DNA from: Episyrphus balteatus
Lineage: Eukaryota; Arthropoda; Insecta; Diptera; Syrphidae
Direction: 5' to 3'
Length of the DNA stretch: 64,000 bases
NCBI RefSeq assembly: GCF_945859705.1
Contig: NC_079136.1
Location: forward strand, 53,334,094-53,398,093
Shown piece after piece: positions 45,441-57,617 of the stretch (within the stretch, counting starts at the first letter, position 1; each line of letters starts with the position of its first letter). The notes under the pieces are model-generated. The model saw only the letters and a list, made by a program, of their open reading frames with translations, was not told the DNA's origin and ran no database searches. The position numbers and the translations under genes are program-made.

Positions 45441-47813
45441 ATGGGACTATATAGAAGAACTGGGCAAAGGACACTATACTCTTGGGTGTGAGAGGTACAA
45501 AAACACAGAGACGTTCTTCTACGACGACGACGACGACGGTAACATTTGCTGACCAAAAACCCAGAGTTCCACATCAAATTGCCAACAGCATCAGCAGCAG
45601 CTGCCCACTATTTAGAAGTGGGATTTAGTGCGAGAAGAGTATTTGGAGATCCTTTTCTCCCTCTCTCATACCACACTTTTACGACAACGACCAAGTCGTT
45701 GGTCGTGGACTCTACAATGACCACGATGCTGATGTTGTTTCTCGTCCCGTCCGTCCACCACTCTTTGCCCCCTCCACTAAGAATTGACGCTGCCGCTGCT
45801 GTTGCTAAAGCTGATGCTGATGATGATGATGACGACGACGAAATTTCGTACGTAAATTGAAAGGATATTACATACGAACACATGCCAACACACATATAGT
45901 ATAGAAAACCTACCTACTCTGAGATGTCCGGCCAAGAGGATTCGAAGAAGAAGAACAAGAACAAAAACTAGAAGAAGGGAGCCAGAGATATGTGAAAAGT
46001 TAAGGTTGAGGATTTTCGTAGAAACACTGGAGATGTTATAGAATCCTTATACCTACGAATACGTATATACCTATATTTCATTGGGACTTTTAGGAGCAGC
46101 GGTAGTGATGGCAATGGCATAGTGGCAGCGGCAGAGTAGGCAGGCAACCAAGCAGCAACATCAGCATCAGCTTCAGCTTCAGCAGCGGATATGGAAGAAG
46201 GACTCTTTGAAATGGACAGAATGGAAATGACTTGGTTTGGCTATTGGGCTTGACCCTTTGAAAACCTTTTAAAACCTCAAAGTGTGTATGCATGTGTATA
46301 TTTTTGTATGTGTGTTTGTATGTAAGTATAACTCCAAATGCTCCAGATATCAATATATATCTTTATCTACATACAAAATGATGCCAAGTGTATGTTGTAT
46401 TTATATATGTATGTAATATGTATGTAAAAAAGCATAGAGAGAATGAGTGTAGTATAGGTACCTACCTACAAAATTCTGCCGCGGCAGCCATTTTGATTTC
46501 ATACTTTAGATAAATTTTCAAACTTTTCATATACACATATAGATATCTACTCCTATTTGTATGAATGTTTGTTTTTTTTTTGAGAAAATGCCCAAAAACA
46601 ACAATAAGAACAAAAAAAAAAAACATATAAAGAAAATATTTAAGTAATTTCGCATCCAGTCTTTTTCTCTCATAGAAAAAAAAGGACTTGATCCGTTTTT
46701 TTTTAAAGTGGCCTTCAACTTGCATTTTGGTTTTAACTTCATAAATTGAGATTATGGTTTATTTTCGTTGGTTAGTATCCCAAAAACCTAATTTATTTGT
46801 TTGAATCAATCACAAGTACCTACCCGTCAAAATTTTCAACATTTTGAACAGATTTTGGTCATTTGGGTGACTTTGGTTGGTTTTGGTGAAGTGAAGAAGA
46901 AAGATGACTTAAAATTAACTTAAATTGACAGATGGTGTGGTTAAGACAAAAAAAAAAAAATACCTATGCCCACGGTTATGACAAAAACATATAAGAAAAA
47001 AGATGGACACAAAAGACGAAGGTTCTGGACGAATGAGTTAAAAGTATCAAGTTCGGAGTAGCTTTTTCGACGGTTTTTTTTTTCTCATTTTTTTTGTATT
47101 TTTTATTTAAGATTTTTTTCGTGGTGGCGTCTTGATTGGACTCTGGTTTATTGGAAGTAGCTGGACATGCCACCGTGTTTCTGGCGGATTAAATTTCCGC
47201 CACCGTTAAATTTGTGTTCTGTTCTGTTTTTTTCTTTTTTTTTTTCGCTAAAAAAATTATGACAAAATTTGAGACATTTTTTTGAAGAAAGTTTATGCGA
47301 GGTATCTAATGTTAAAGCGGACAATATCAATTTGCTGGTTATTTTGGTTAACTGTTTTTTTGTCACTTTTATTTTTTTTCTTTTTTTTTTGCTACACACC
47401 TTTTAAACAAGGTATTTTTTTTTTTTTTTTTATTTCAAGAAGCCCAATTTTATACTTATGTTAATTCGCGGGCAGGTGTTAAATATTTTTGTATCGTGTA
47501 CTTTTTTTTGATAAACAAGAATTTACAGATTCTTTTTAAATATGTTTTGTTAATAACTCATACTTTGAGGTTCTTCATTTCACAACACACAAAAGTAGGT
47601 AATACTTCTTATGAAATATCCAGTTCCAATGTGTTGAAATCCGTTTAAATTTTTCACTTAGTGGAATTTTTCAAGGTGCATGTGCATATAGTTTACTTAT
47701 CTATCAAAAACACTTTTTATAGCTTAGTGACCTTGTTGATTCTCTGGTCTAGAATAAGACCGTGCGGCAAATCTGGTATATCTGACTTTTAGCACAACAG
47801 TGTTGTCTATAGT

Positions 47814-47868
47814 TTTGCCATATGCTTTCCGACTTAACACTCGAGTGTCGAAAGCAACATTGCCAAAA
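47814..47868. repeat. Imperfect hairpin around ACACTCGAGTGT
   Basis: TTTTGCCA, GCTTTC and ACACTC on the left pair with GAGTGT, GAAAGC and TTGCCAAAA-type words on the right. The centre is a perfect 12-bp palindrome. Confidence 0.7.
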
Positions 47869-50782
47869 GTGCAAATTATGCAAGAAAATAACCGAATTTT
47901 TCAGTCTTTGTTGACTTTAGTTGTTAAAAACTAATTTTTAACTAAAAGAGATATTGCATTCGAGATTCCAGTTGGAAATCAAAGATTAAGAAAGTTTAAC
48001 TTTTAATCACCAGTTTGATTGTTATTTCTGTTTCTGGGAAGATATAAATATACCAGAACTGGTTTTTCTCATCGTCATGATGAATCAGGACTTCATGTAG
48101 AAAAAAGTATGACCTTAAGACCTTTTTTAAGCTGAAAACTTATAAAAGAAAAAAGTCTTCATAACGAATCAAGACTTCACGTAGTAAAAAGAATGACCTC
48201 AAGACTTCTTTTAAGATGCGAATATATGAAAGAAAAAGTCTTCATGATTAATCAAGACTTTACGCAGCAAAAAGAATGACCTTAAGACCTCTTTTAAGAT
48301 GCGAATTTATGAAAGAAAACAGTCCTCATGATGAATCAGGACTTCACGTAGCAAATATTATGACCTTAAGACCTCTTTTAAGATGCGAATTTATGAAAGA
48401 AAACAGTCCTCATGACGAATCAGGACTTCACGTAGCAAAAAGTATGACCTTAAGACCTCCTTTAAGATGCGAATTTATGAAAGAAAAAAGTCTTCATGAT
48501 GAATCAGGACTTCACGTAGAAAAAAGTATGAGCTTAAGACCTCTTTTAAGATGCGAATTTATGAAAGAAAACAGTCCTCATGATGAATCAGGACTTCACG
48601 TAGCAAAAAGTATGACCTTAAGACCTCCTTTAAGATGCGAATTTATGAACGAAAAAAGTCTTCATGACGAATCAGGACTTCACGTAGCAAAAAGTATGAC
48701 CTTAAGACCTCTTTTAAGATGCGAATTTATGAAAGAAAACAGTCCTCATGATGAATCAGGACTTCACGTAGCAAAAAGTATGACCTTAAAACCTCCTTTA
48801 AGATGCGAATTTATGAACGAAAAAAGTCTTCATGACGAATCAGGACTTCACGTAGAAAAAAGTATGAGCTTAAGACCTCTTTTAAGATGCGAATTTATGA
48901 AAGAAAACAGTCTTCATGATGAATCAGGACCTTACGCAGCAAAAAGAATGACCTTAAGACCTCCTTTAAGATGCAAATTTATGGAAAAAAAAATCTTCGG
49001 GACGAATCAGGACTTCTTGTAGAAAAAAGTATGAGCTTAAGACCTCTTTTAAGATGCGAATTTATGAAAGAAAGAAGGCTTCATGATGAATCAGGCTTTC
49101 CGTAGCGCAAAAAGAATGTGCTTAAGTCTTCTTTTAAGATGCGAATTTATGAAAGAAAAAAATCTTCATGACGAATCAGGACTTCACGTAGCAAATATTA
49201 TGACCTTAAGACCTCTTTTAAGATGCGAATTTATGAACGAAAAAGTCTTCATGACGAATCAGGACTTCACGTAGCAAAAAGTATGACCTTAAGACCTATT
49301 TTAAGATGCGAATTTATGAAAGAAAGAAGGCTTCATGATGAATCAGGCTTTCCGTAGCGCAAAAAGAATGTGCTTAAGTCTTCTTTTAAGATGCGAATTT
49401 ATGAAAGAAAAAAGTCTTCATGACGAATCAGGACTTCACGTAGCAAATATTATGACCTTAAGACCTCTTTTAAGATGCGAATTTATGAAAGAAAACAGTC
49501 CTCATGACGAATCATGACTTCAAGTAGCAAAAAGTATGACCTTAAGACCTCCTTTAAGATGCGAATTTATGAAAGAAAAAAGTCTTCATGATGAATCAGG
49601 ACTTCACGTAGAAAAAAGTATGAGCTTAAGACCTCTTTTAAGATGCGAATTTATGAAAGAAAACAGTCTTCATGATGAATCAGGACTTCACGTAGCAAAA
49701 AGTATGACCTTAAGACTTCTTATGAGATGCGAATTTATGCAAAAAAAAAAAAATCTTCTGGACGAATCAGGCCTTCACGTAGAAAAAAGTATGACCTTAA
49801 GACCTCTTTTAAGATGCGAATTTATGAAAGAAAAAAGTCTTCATGACGAATCAGGACTTCACGTAGCAAATATTATGACCTTAAGACCTCTTTTAAGATG
49901 CGAATTTATGAAAGAAAACAGTCCTCATGACGAATCAGGACTTCAAGTAGCAAAAAGTATGACCTTAAGACCTCCTTTAAGATGCGAATTTATGAAAGAA
50001 AAAAGTCTTCATGATGAATCAGGACTTCACGTAGCAAAAAGTATGACCTTTAGACCTCTTTTAAGATGCGAATTTATGAAAAAAAACAGTCCTCATGACG
50101 AATCAGGACTTCACGTAGCAAAAAGTATGACCTTAAGACTTGTTATGAGATGCGAATTTATGAACGAAAAAAGTCTTCATGACGAATCAGGACTTCACGT
50201 AGCAAAAAGTATGACCTTAAGACTTCTTATGAGATGCGAATTTATGAAAAAAAAAAAAATCTTCTGGACGAATCAGGCCTTCACGTAGAAAAAAGTATGA
50301 CCTTAAGACCTCTTTTAAGATGCGAATTTATGAAAGAAAAAAGTCTTCATGATGAATCAGGACTTCACGTAGCAAAAAGTATGACCTTAAGACCTCTTTT
50401 AAGATGCGAATTTATGAAAGAAAAAAGTCTTCATGATGAATCAAGACTTTATGAAAGAAAAAGTCTTCATGATGATTCAAGACTTCACGTAGCAAAAAGT
50501 ATGACCTTAAGACCTCTTTTAAGATGCGAATTTATGAAAGAAAAAAGTCTTCATGACGAATTAGGACATCACGTAGAAAAAAGTATGAGCTTAAGACCTC
50601 TTTTAAGATGCGAATTTATGAAAGAAAAAAGTCTTCATGACGAATTAGGACTTCACGTAGAAAAAAGTATGAGCCTCTTTTAAGATGTGAATTTATGAAC
50701 GAAAAAAGTCTTCATGACGAATCAGGACTTCACGTAGCAAAAAATATGACCTTAAGACCTCTTTTAAGATGCGAATTTATGA

Positions 50783-53700
50783 ATGAAAGAAGGCTTCATG
50801 ATGAATCAGGCTTTCCGTAGCGCAAAAAGAATGTGCTTAAGTCTTCTTTTAAGATGCGAATTTATGAAAGAAAAAAGTCTTCATGACGAATCAGGACTTC
50901 ACGTAGCAAATATTATGACCTTAAGACCTCTTTTAAGATGCGAATTCATGAAAGTAAACAGTCTTCATGATGAATCAGGACTTCACGTAGCAAAAAGTAT
51001 GACCTTAAGACCTCCTTTAAGATGCGAATTTATGAAAGAAAAAAGTCTTCATGATGAATCAGGACTTCACGTAGAAAAAAGTATGAGCTTAAGACCTCTT
51101 TTAAGATGCGAATTTATGAAAGAAAACAGTCCTCATGATGAATCAGGACTTCACGTAGCAAAAAGTATGACCTTAAAACCTCCTTTAAGATGCGAATTTA
51201 TGAACGAAAAAAGTCTTCATGACGAATCAGGACTTCACGTAGCAAAAAGTATGACCTTAAGACCTCTTTTAAGATGCGAATTTATGAAAGAAAGAAGGCT
51301 TCATGATGGATCAGGACTTCACGTAGCAAAAAGTATGACCTTAAAACCTCCTTTAAGATGCGAATTTATGAAAAAAAACAGTCCTCATGACGAATCAGGA
51401 CTTCACGTAGCAAAAAGTATGACCTTAAGACTTGTTATGAGATGCGAATTTATGAAAGAAAAAAGTCTTCATGACGAATTAGGACTTCACGTAGAAAAAA
51501 GTATGAGTTTAAGACCTCTTTTAAGATGCGAATTTATGAAAGAAAAAAGTCTTCATGACGAATTAGGACTTCACGTAGAAAAAAGTATGAGCCTCTTTTA
51601 AGATGCGAATTTATGAACGAAAAAAGTCTGACCTTAAGACTTGTTATGAGATGCGAATTTATGAAAGAAAAAAGTCTTCATGACGAATCAGGACTTCACG
51701 TAGCAAATATTATGACCTTAAGACCTCCTTTAAGATGCGAATTTATGAAAGAAAACAGTCTTCATGATGAATCAGGACTTCACGTAGCAAAAAGTATGAC
51801 CTTAAGACCTCCTTTAAGATGCGAATTTATGAAAGAAAAAAGTCTTCATGATGAATCAGGACTTCACGTAGAAAAAAGTATGAGCTTAAGACCTCTTTTA
51901 AGATGCGAATTTATGAAAGAAAACAGTCTTCATGATGAATTAGGACTTCACGTAGCAAAAAGTATGACCTTAAGACCTCCTTTAAGATGCGAATTTATGA
52001 AAGAAAAAAGTCTTCATGATGAATCAGGACTTCACGTAGAAAAAAGTATGAGCTTAAGACCTCTTTTAAGATGCGAATTTATGAAAGAAAAAAGTCTTCA
52101 TGACGAATCAGGACTTCACGTAGCAAATATTATGACCTTAAGACGAATCAGGACTTCACGTAGCAAAAAGTATGACCTTAAGACCTCTTTTAAGATGCGA
52201 ATTTATGAAAGAAAACAGTCTTCATGACGAATCAGGACTTCACGTAGCAAAAAGTATGACCTTAAGACCTCTTCTAAGATGCGAATTTATGAAAGAAAAA
52301 AGTCTTCATGATGAATCAGGACTTCACGTAGAAAAAAGTATGACCTTAAGACCTCCTTTAAGATGCGAATTTATGAAAGAAAAAAGTCTTCATGATGAAT
52401 CAGGACTTCACTTAGAAAAAAGTATGAGCTTAAGACCTCTTTTAAGATGCGAATTTATGAAAGAAAACAGTCTTCATGACGAATCAGGACTTCACGTAGG
52501 AAATATTATGACCTTAAGACCTCTTTTAAGATGCGAATTTATGAAAGAAAACAGTCCTCAAGAGGAATCAGGACTTCACGTAGCAAAAAGTATGACCTTA
52601 AGACCTCCTTTAAGATGCGAATTTATGAAAGAAAAAAGTCTTCATGATGAATCAGGACTTCACGTAGCAAAAATTATGACCTTAAGACCTCTTTTAAGAT
52701 GCGAATTTATGAAAGAAAAAAGTCTTCATGATGAATCAGGACTTCACGTAGAAAAAAGAATGAGCTTAAGACCTCTTTTAAGATGCGAATTTATGAAAGA
52801 AAACAGTCCTCATGATGAATCAGGACTTCACGTAGCAAAAAGTATGACCTTAAAACCTCCTTTAAGATGCGAATTTATGAAAGAAAAAAGTCTTCATGAT
52901 GAATCAAGACTTTATGAAAGAAAAAGTCTTCATGATGATTCAAGACTTCACGTAGCAAAAAGTATGACCTTAAGACCTCTTTTAAGATACGAATTTATGA
53001 AAGAAAAAAGTCTTCATGACGAATTAGGACATCACGTAGAAAAAAGTATGAGCTTAAGAACTCTTTTAAGATGCGAATTTATGAAAGAAAAAAGTCTTCA
53101 TGACGAATTAGGACTTCACGTAGAAAAAAGTATGAGCCTCTTTTAAGATGTGAATTTATGAACGAAAAAAGTCTTCATGACGAATCAGGACTTTACGTAG
53201 CAAAAAGTATGACCTTAAGACCTCTTTTAAGATGCGAATTTATGAAAAAAAACAGTCCTCATGACGAATCAGGACTTCACGTAGCAAAAAGTATGACCTT
53301 AAGACTTGTTATGAGATGCGAATTTATGAACGAAAAAAGTCTTCATGACGAATCAGGACTTCACGTAGCAAAAAGTATGACCTTAAGACTTCTTATGAGA
53401 TGCGAATTTATGAAAAATAAAAAAAATCTTCTGGACGAATCAGGCCTTCACGTAGAAAAAAGTATGACCTTAAGACCTCTTTTAAGATGCGAATTTATGA
53501 AAGAAAAAAGTCTTCATGATGAATCAGGACTTCACGTAGCAAAAATTATGACCTTAAGACCTCTTTTAAGATGCGAATTTATGAAAGAAAAAAGTCTTCA
53601 TGATGAATCAAGACTTTATGAAAGAAAAAGTCTTCATGATGATTCAAGACTTCACGTAGCAAAAAGTATGACCTTAAGACCTCTTTTAAGATGCGAATTT

Positions 53701-56700
53701 ATGAAAGAAAAAAGTCTTCATGACGAATTAGGACATCACGTAGAAAAAAGTATGAGCTTAAGACCTCTTTTAAGATGCGAATTTATGAAAGAAAAAAGTC
53801 TTCATGACGAATTAGGACTTCACGTAGAAAAAAGTATGAGCCTCTTTTAAGATGTGAATTTATGAACGAAAAAAGTCTTCATGACGAATCAGGACTTCAC
53901 GTAGCAAAAAGTATGACCTTAAGACCTCTTTTAAGATGCGAATTTATGAAAGAAAGAAGGCTTCATGATGAATCAGGCTTTCCATAGCGCAAAAAGAATG
54001 TGCTTAAGTCTTCTTTTAAGATGCGAATTTATGAAAGAAAAAAGTCTTCATGACGAATCAGGACTTCACGTAGCAAATATTATGACCTTAAGACCTCTTT
54101 TAAGATGCGAATTTATGAAAGTAAACAGTCTTCATGATGAATCATTACTTCACGTAGCAAAAAGTATGACCTTAAGACCTCCTTTAAGATGCGAATTTAT
54201 GAAAGAAAAAAGTCTTCATGATGAATCAGGACTTCACGTAGAAAAAAGTATGAGCTTAAGACCTCTTTTAAGATGCGAATTTATGAAAGAAAACAGTCCT
54301 CATGATGAATCAGGACTTCACGTAGCAAAAAGTATGAGCTTAAGACCTCTTTTAAGATGCGAATTTATGAAAGAAAACAGTCTTCATGATGAATTAGGAC
54401 TTCACGTAGCAAAAAGTATGACCTTAAGACCTCCTTTAAGATGCGAATTTATGAAAGAAAAAAGTCTTCATGATGAATCAGGACTTCACGTAGAAAAAAG
54501 TATGAGCTTAAGACCTCCTTTAAGATGCGAATTTATGAAAGAAAAAAGTCTTCATGACGAATCAGGACTTCACGTAGCAAATATTATGACCTTAAGACCT
54601 CTTTTAAGATGCGAATTTATGAAAGAAAACAGTCCTCATGATGAATCAGGACTTCACGTAGCAAAAAGTATGACCTTAAGACCTCCTTTAAGATGCGAAT
54701 TTATGAACGAAAAAAGTCTTCATGACGAATCAGGACTTCACGTAGCAAAAAGTATGACCTTAAGACCTCTTTTAAGATGCGAATTTATGAAAGAAAGAAG
54801 GCTTCATGATGGATCAGGACTTCACGTAGCAAAAAGTATGACCTTAAGACCTCTTTTAAGATGCGAATTTATGAAAAAAAACAGTCCTCATGACGAATCA
54901 GGACTTCACGTAGCAAAAAGTATGACCTTAAGACTTGTTATGAGATGCGAATTTATGAAAGAAAAAAGTCTTCATGACGAATCAGGACTTCACGTAGCAA
55001 ATATTATGACCTTAAGACCTCTTTTAAGATGCGAATTTATGAAAGAAAACAGTCTTCATGATGAATCAGGACTTCACGTAGCAAAAAGTATGACCTTAAG
55101 ACCTCCTTTAAGATGCGAATTTATGAAAGAAAAAAGTCTTCATGACGAATTAGGACTTCACGTAGAAAAAAGTATGAGCCTCTATTAAGATGTGAATTTA
55201 TGAACGAAAAAAGTCTTCATGACGAATCAGGACTTCACGTAGCAAAAAGTATGACCTTAAGACCTCTTTTAAGATGCGAATTTATGAAAGAAAGAAGGCT
55301 TCATGATGAATCAGGCTTTCCGTAGCGCAAAAAGAATGTGCTTAAGTCTTCTTTTAAGATGCGAATTTATGAAAGAAAAAAGTCTTCATGACGAATCAGG
55401 ACTTCACGTAGCAAATATTATGACCTTAAGACCTCTTTTAAGATGCGAATTTATGAAAGTAAACAGTCTTCATGATGAATCAGGACTTCACGTAGCAAAA
55501 AGTATGACCTTAAGACCTCCTTTAAGATGCGAATTTATGAAAGAAAAAAGTCTTCATGATGAATCAGGACTTCACGTAGAAAAAAGTATGAGCTTAAGAC
55601 CTCTTTTAAGATGCGAATTTATGAAAGAAAACAGTCCTCATGATGAATCAGGACTTCACGTAGCAAAAAGTATGACCTTAAAACCTCCTTTAAGATGCGA
55701 ATTTATGAACGAAAAAAGTCTTCATGACGAATCAGGACTTCACGTAGCAAAAAGTATGACCTTAAGACCTCTTTTAAGATGCGAATTTATGAAAAAAAAC
55801 AGTCCTCATGACGAATCAGGACTTCACGTAGCAAAAAGTATGACCTTAAGACTTGTTATGAGATGCGAATTTATGAAAGAAAAAAGTCTTCATGACGAAT
55901 CAGGACGTAGAAAAAAGTATGAGTTTAAGGGCCGGTTTGTTGACACTCGATTATCTTTTAATCAAGGATTTTTGTATGGAATAATCCTTGATTTAAAGAT
56001 AATCGACTGTGAACAAACCGGCACTAAGACCTCTTTTAAGATGCGAATTTATGAAAGAAAAAAGTCTTCATGACGAATTAGGACTTCACGTAGAAAAAAG
56101 TATGAGCCTCTTTTAAGATGCGAATTTATGAACGAAAAAAGTCTGACCTTAAGACTTGTTATGAGATGCGAATTTATGAAAGAAAAAAGTCTTCATGACG
56201 AATCAGGACTTCACGTAGCAAATATTATGACCTTAAGACCTCTTTTAAGATGCGAATTTATGAAAGAAAACAGTCTTCATGATGAATCAGGACTTCACGT
56301 AGCAAAAAGTATGACCTTAAGACCTCCTTTAAGATGCGAATTTATGAAAGAAAAAAGTCTTCATGATGAATCAGGACTTCACGTAGAAAAAAGTATGAGC
56401 TTAAGACCTCTTTTAAGATGCGAATTTATGAAAGAAAACAGTCTTCATGATGAATTAGGACTTCACGTAGCAAAAAGTATGACCTTAAGACCTCCTTTAA
56501 GATGCGAATTTATGAAAGAAAAAAGTCTTCATGATGAATCAAGACCTTATGAAAGAAAAAGTCTTCATGATGATTCATGACTTCACGTAGCAAAAAGTAT
56601 GACCTTAAGACCTCTTTTAAGATGCGAATTTATGAAAGAAAAAAGTCTTCATGACGAATTAGGACATCACGTAGAAAAAAGTATGAGCTTGAGACCTCTT

Positions 56701-57588
56701 TTAAGATGCGAATTTATGAAAGAAAAAAGTCTTCATGACGAATTAGGACTTCACGTAGAAAAAAGTATGAGCCTCTATTAAGATGTGAATTTATGAACGA
56801 AAAAAGTCTTCATGACGAATCAGGACTTCACGTAGCAAAAAGTATGACCTTAAGACCTCTTTTAAGATGCGAATTTATGAAAGAAAGAAGGCTTCATGAT
56901 GAATCAGGCTTTCCGTAGCGCAAAAAGAATGTGCTTAAGTCTTCTTTTAAGATGCGAATTTATGAAAGAAAAAAGTCTTCATGACGAATCAGGACTTCAC
57001 GTAGCAAATATTATGACCTTAAGACCTCTTTTAAGATGCGAATTTATGAAAGTAAACAGTCTTCATGATGAATCAGGACTTCACGTAGCAAAAAGTATGA
57101 CCTTAAGACCTCCTTTAAGATGCGAATTTATGAAAGAAAAAAGTCTTCATGATGAATCAGGACTTCACGTAGAAAAAAGTATGAGCTTAAGACCTCTTTT
57201 AAGATGCGAATTTATGAAAGAAAACAGTCCTCATGATGAATCAGGACTTCACGTAGCAAAAAGTATGACCTTAAAACCTCCTTTAAGATGCGAATTTATG
57301 AACGAAAAAAGTCTTCATGACGAATCAGGACTTCACGTAGCAAAAAGTATGACCTTAAGACCTCTTTTAAGATGCGAATTTATGAAAAAAAACAGTCCTC
57401 ATGACGAATCAGGACTTCACGTAGCAAAAAGTATGACCTTAAGACTTGTTATGAGATGCGAATTTATGAAAGAAAAAAGTCTTCATGACGAATTAGGACG
57501 TAGAAAAAAGTATGAGTTTAAGGGCTGGTTTGTTGACACTCGATTATCTTTTAATCAAGGATTTTTGTATGGAATAATCCTTGATTAA
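50783..57588 (+). repeat. Higher-order repeat blocks within the 84-bp satellite
   Basis: A block that opens with the variant monomer GGCTTTCCGTAGCGCAAAAAG recurs near 50801, 53977, 55316 and 56909, each followed by the same series of monomer variants for several hundred bases. Further right, 59342-59947 and 60962-61567 are offset by 1620 bp with almost no differences. Multi-monomer units have therefore been duplicated recently. Confidence 0.85.
55929..56024. mobile_element. 96-bp Harbinger-like MITE inside the satellite, copy 1
   Basis: The ends are GGGCCGGTTTGTTGACACTCG and, complemented, GTGCCGGTTTGTTCACAGTCG. They are flanked by TAA (55926-55928 and 56025-56027), the duplication used by PIF/Harbinger elements. 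The inner arms (GATTATCTTTTAATCAAGGA and its near complement) make almost the whole element one hairpin. Confidence 0.82.
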
Positions 57589-57617
57589 AAGATAATCGAC
57601 TGTGAACAAACCGGCAC
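57522..57617. mobile_element. 96-bp Harbinger-like MITE inside the satellite, copy 2
   Basis: Same length, ends and TAA flanks (57519-57521, 57618-57620) as the copy 1593 bp upstream, and inserted at the same position of the same variant monomer. It differs from copy 1 at a few bases (GGGCTGG for GGGCCGG, and GATTAAAAG for GATTTAAAG), so the pair arose by satellite duplication, not by two insertions. Confidence 0.82.

Larger units (their letters stand above)
43454..48070. other. Intergenic region, partly triplet-rich, no gene supported
   Basis: From about 44.5 to 46.4 kb the DNA is less AT-rich and full of triplet runs: GAT at 45418-45440, GAC at 45521-45538, GAT/GAC at 45813-45840, CAG-type at 46150-46185. 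These create overlapping open frames of 60 to 115 codons on both strands, rich in D, S, A or R runs, none convincing as protein. The patch could be an untranslated exon or a regulatory region of a neighbouring gene. A 55-bp hairpin (47814-47868) is centred on ACACTCGAGTGT. Confidence 0.4.

Noticed and set aside
45127..45895. Overlapping frames of 85 to 115 codons on both strands with poly-D, poly-S and poly-R runs
   Set aside because: They are translations of GAT/GAC/GTC triplet runs in several frames, so none is singled out.
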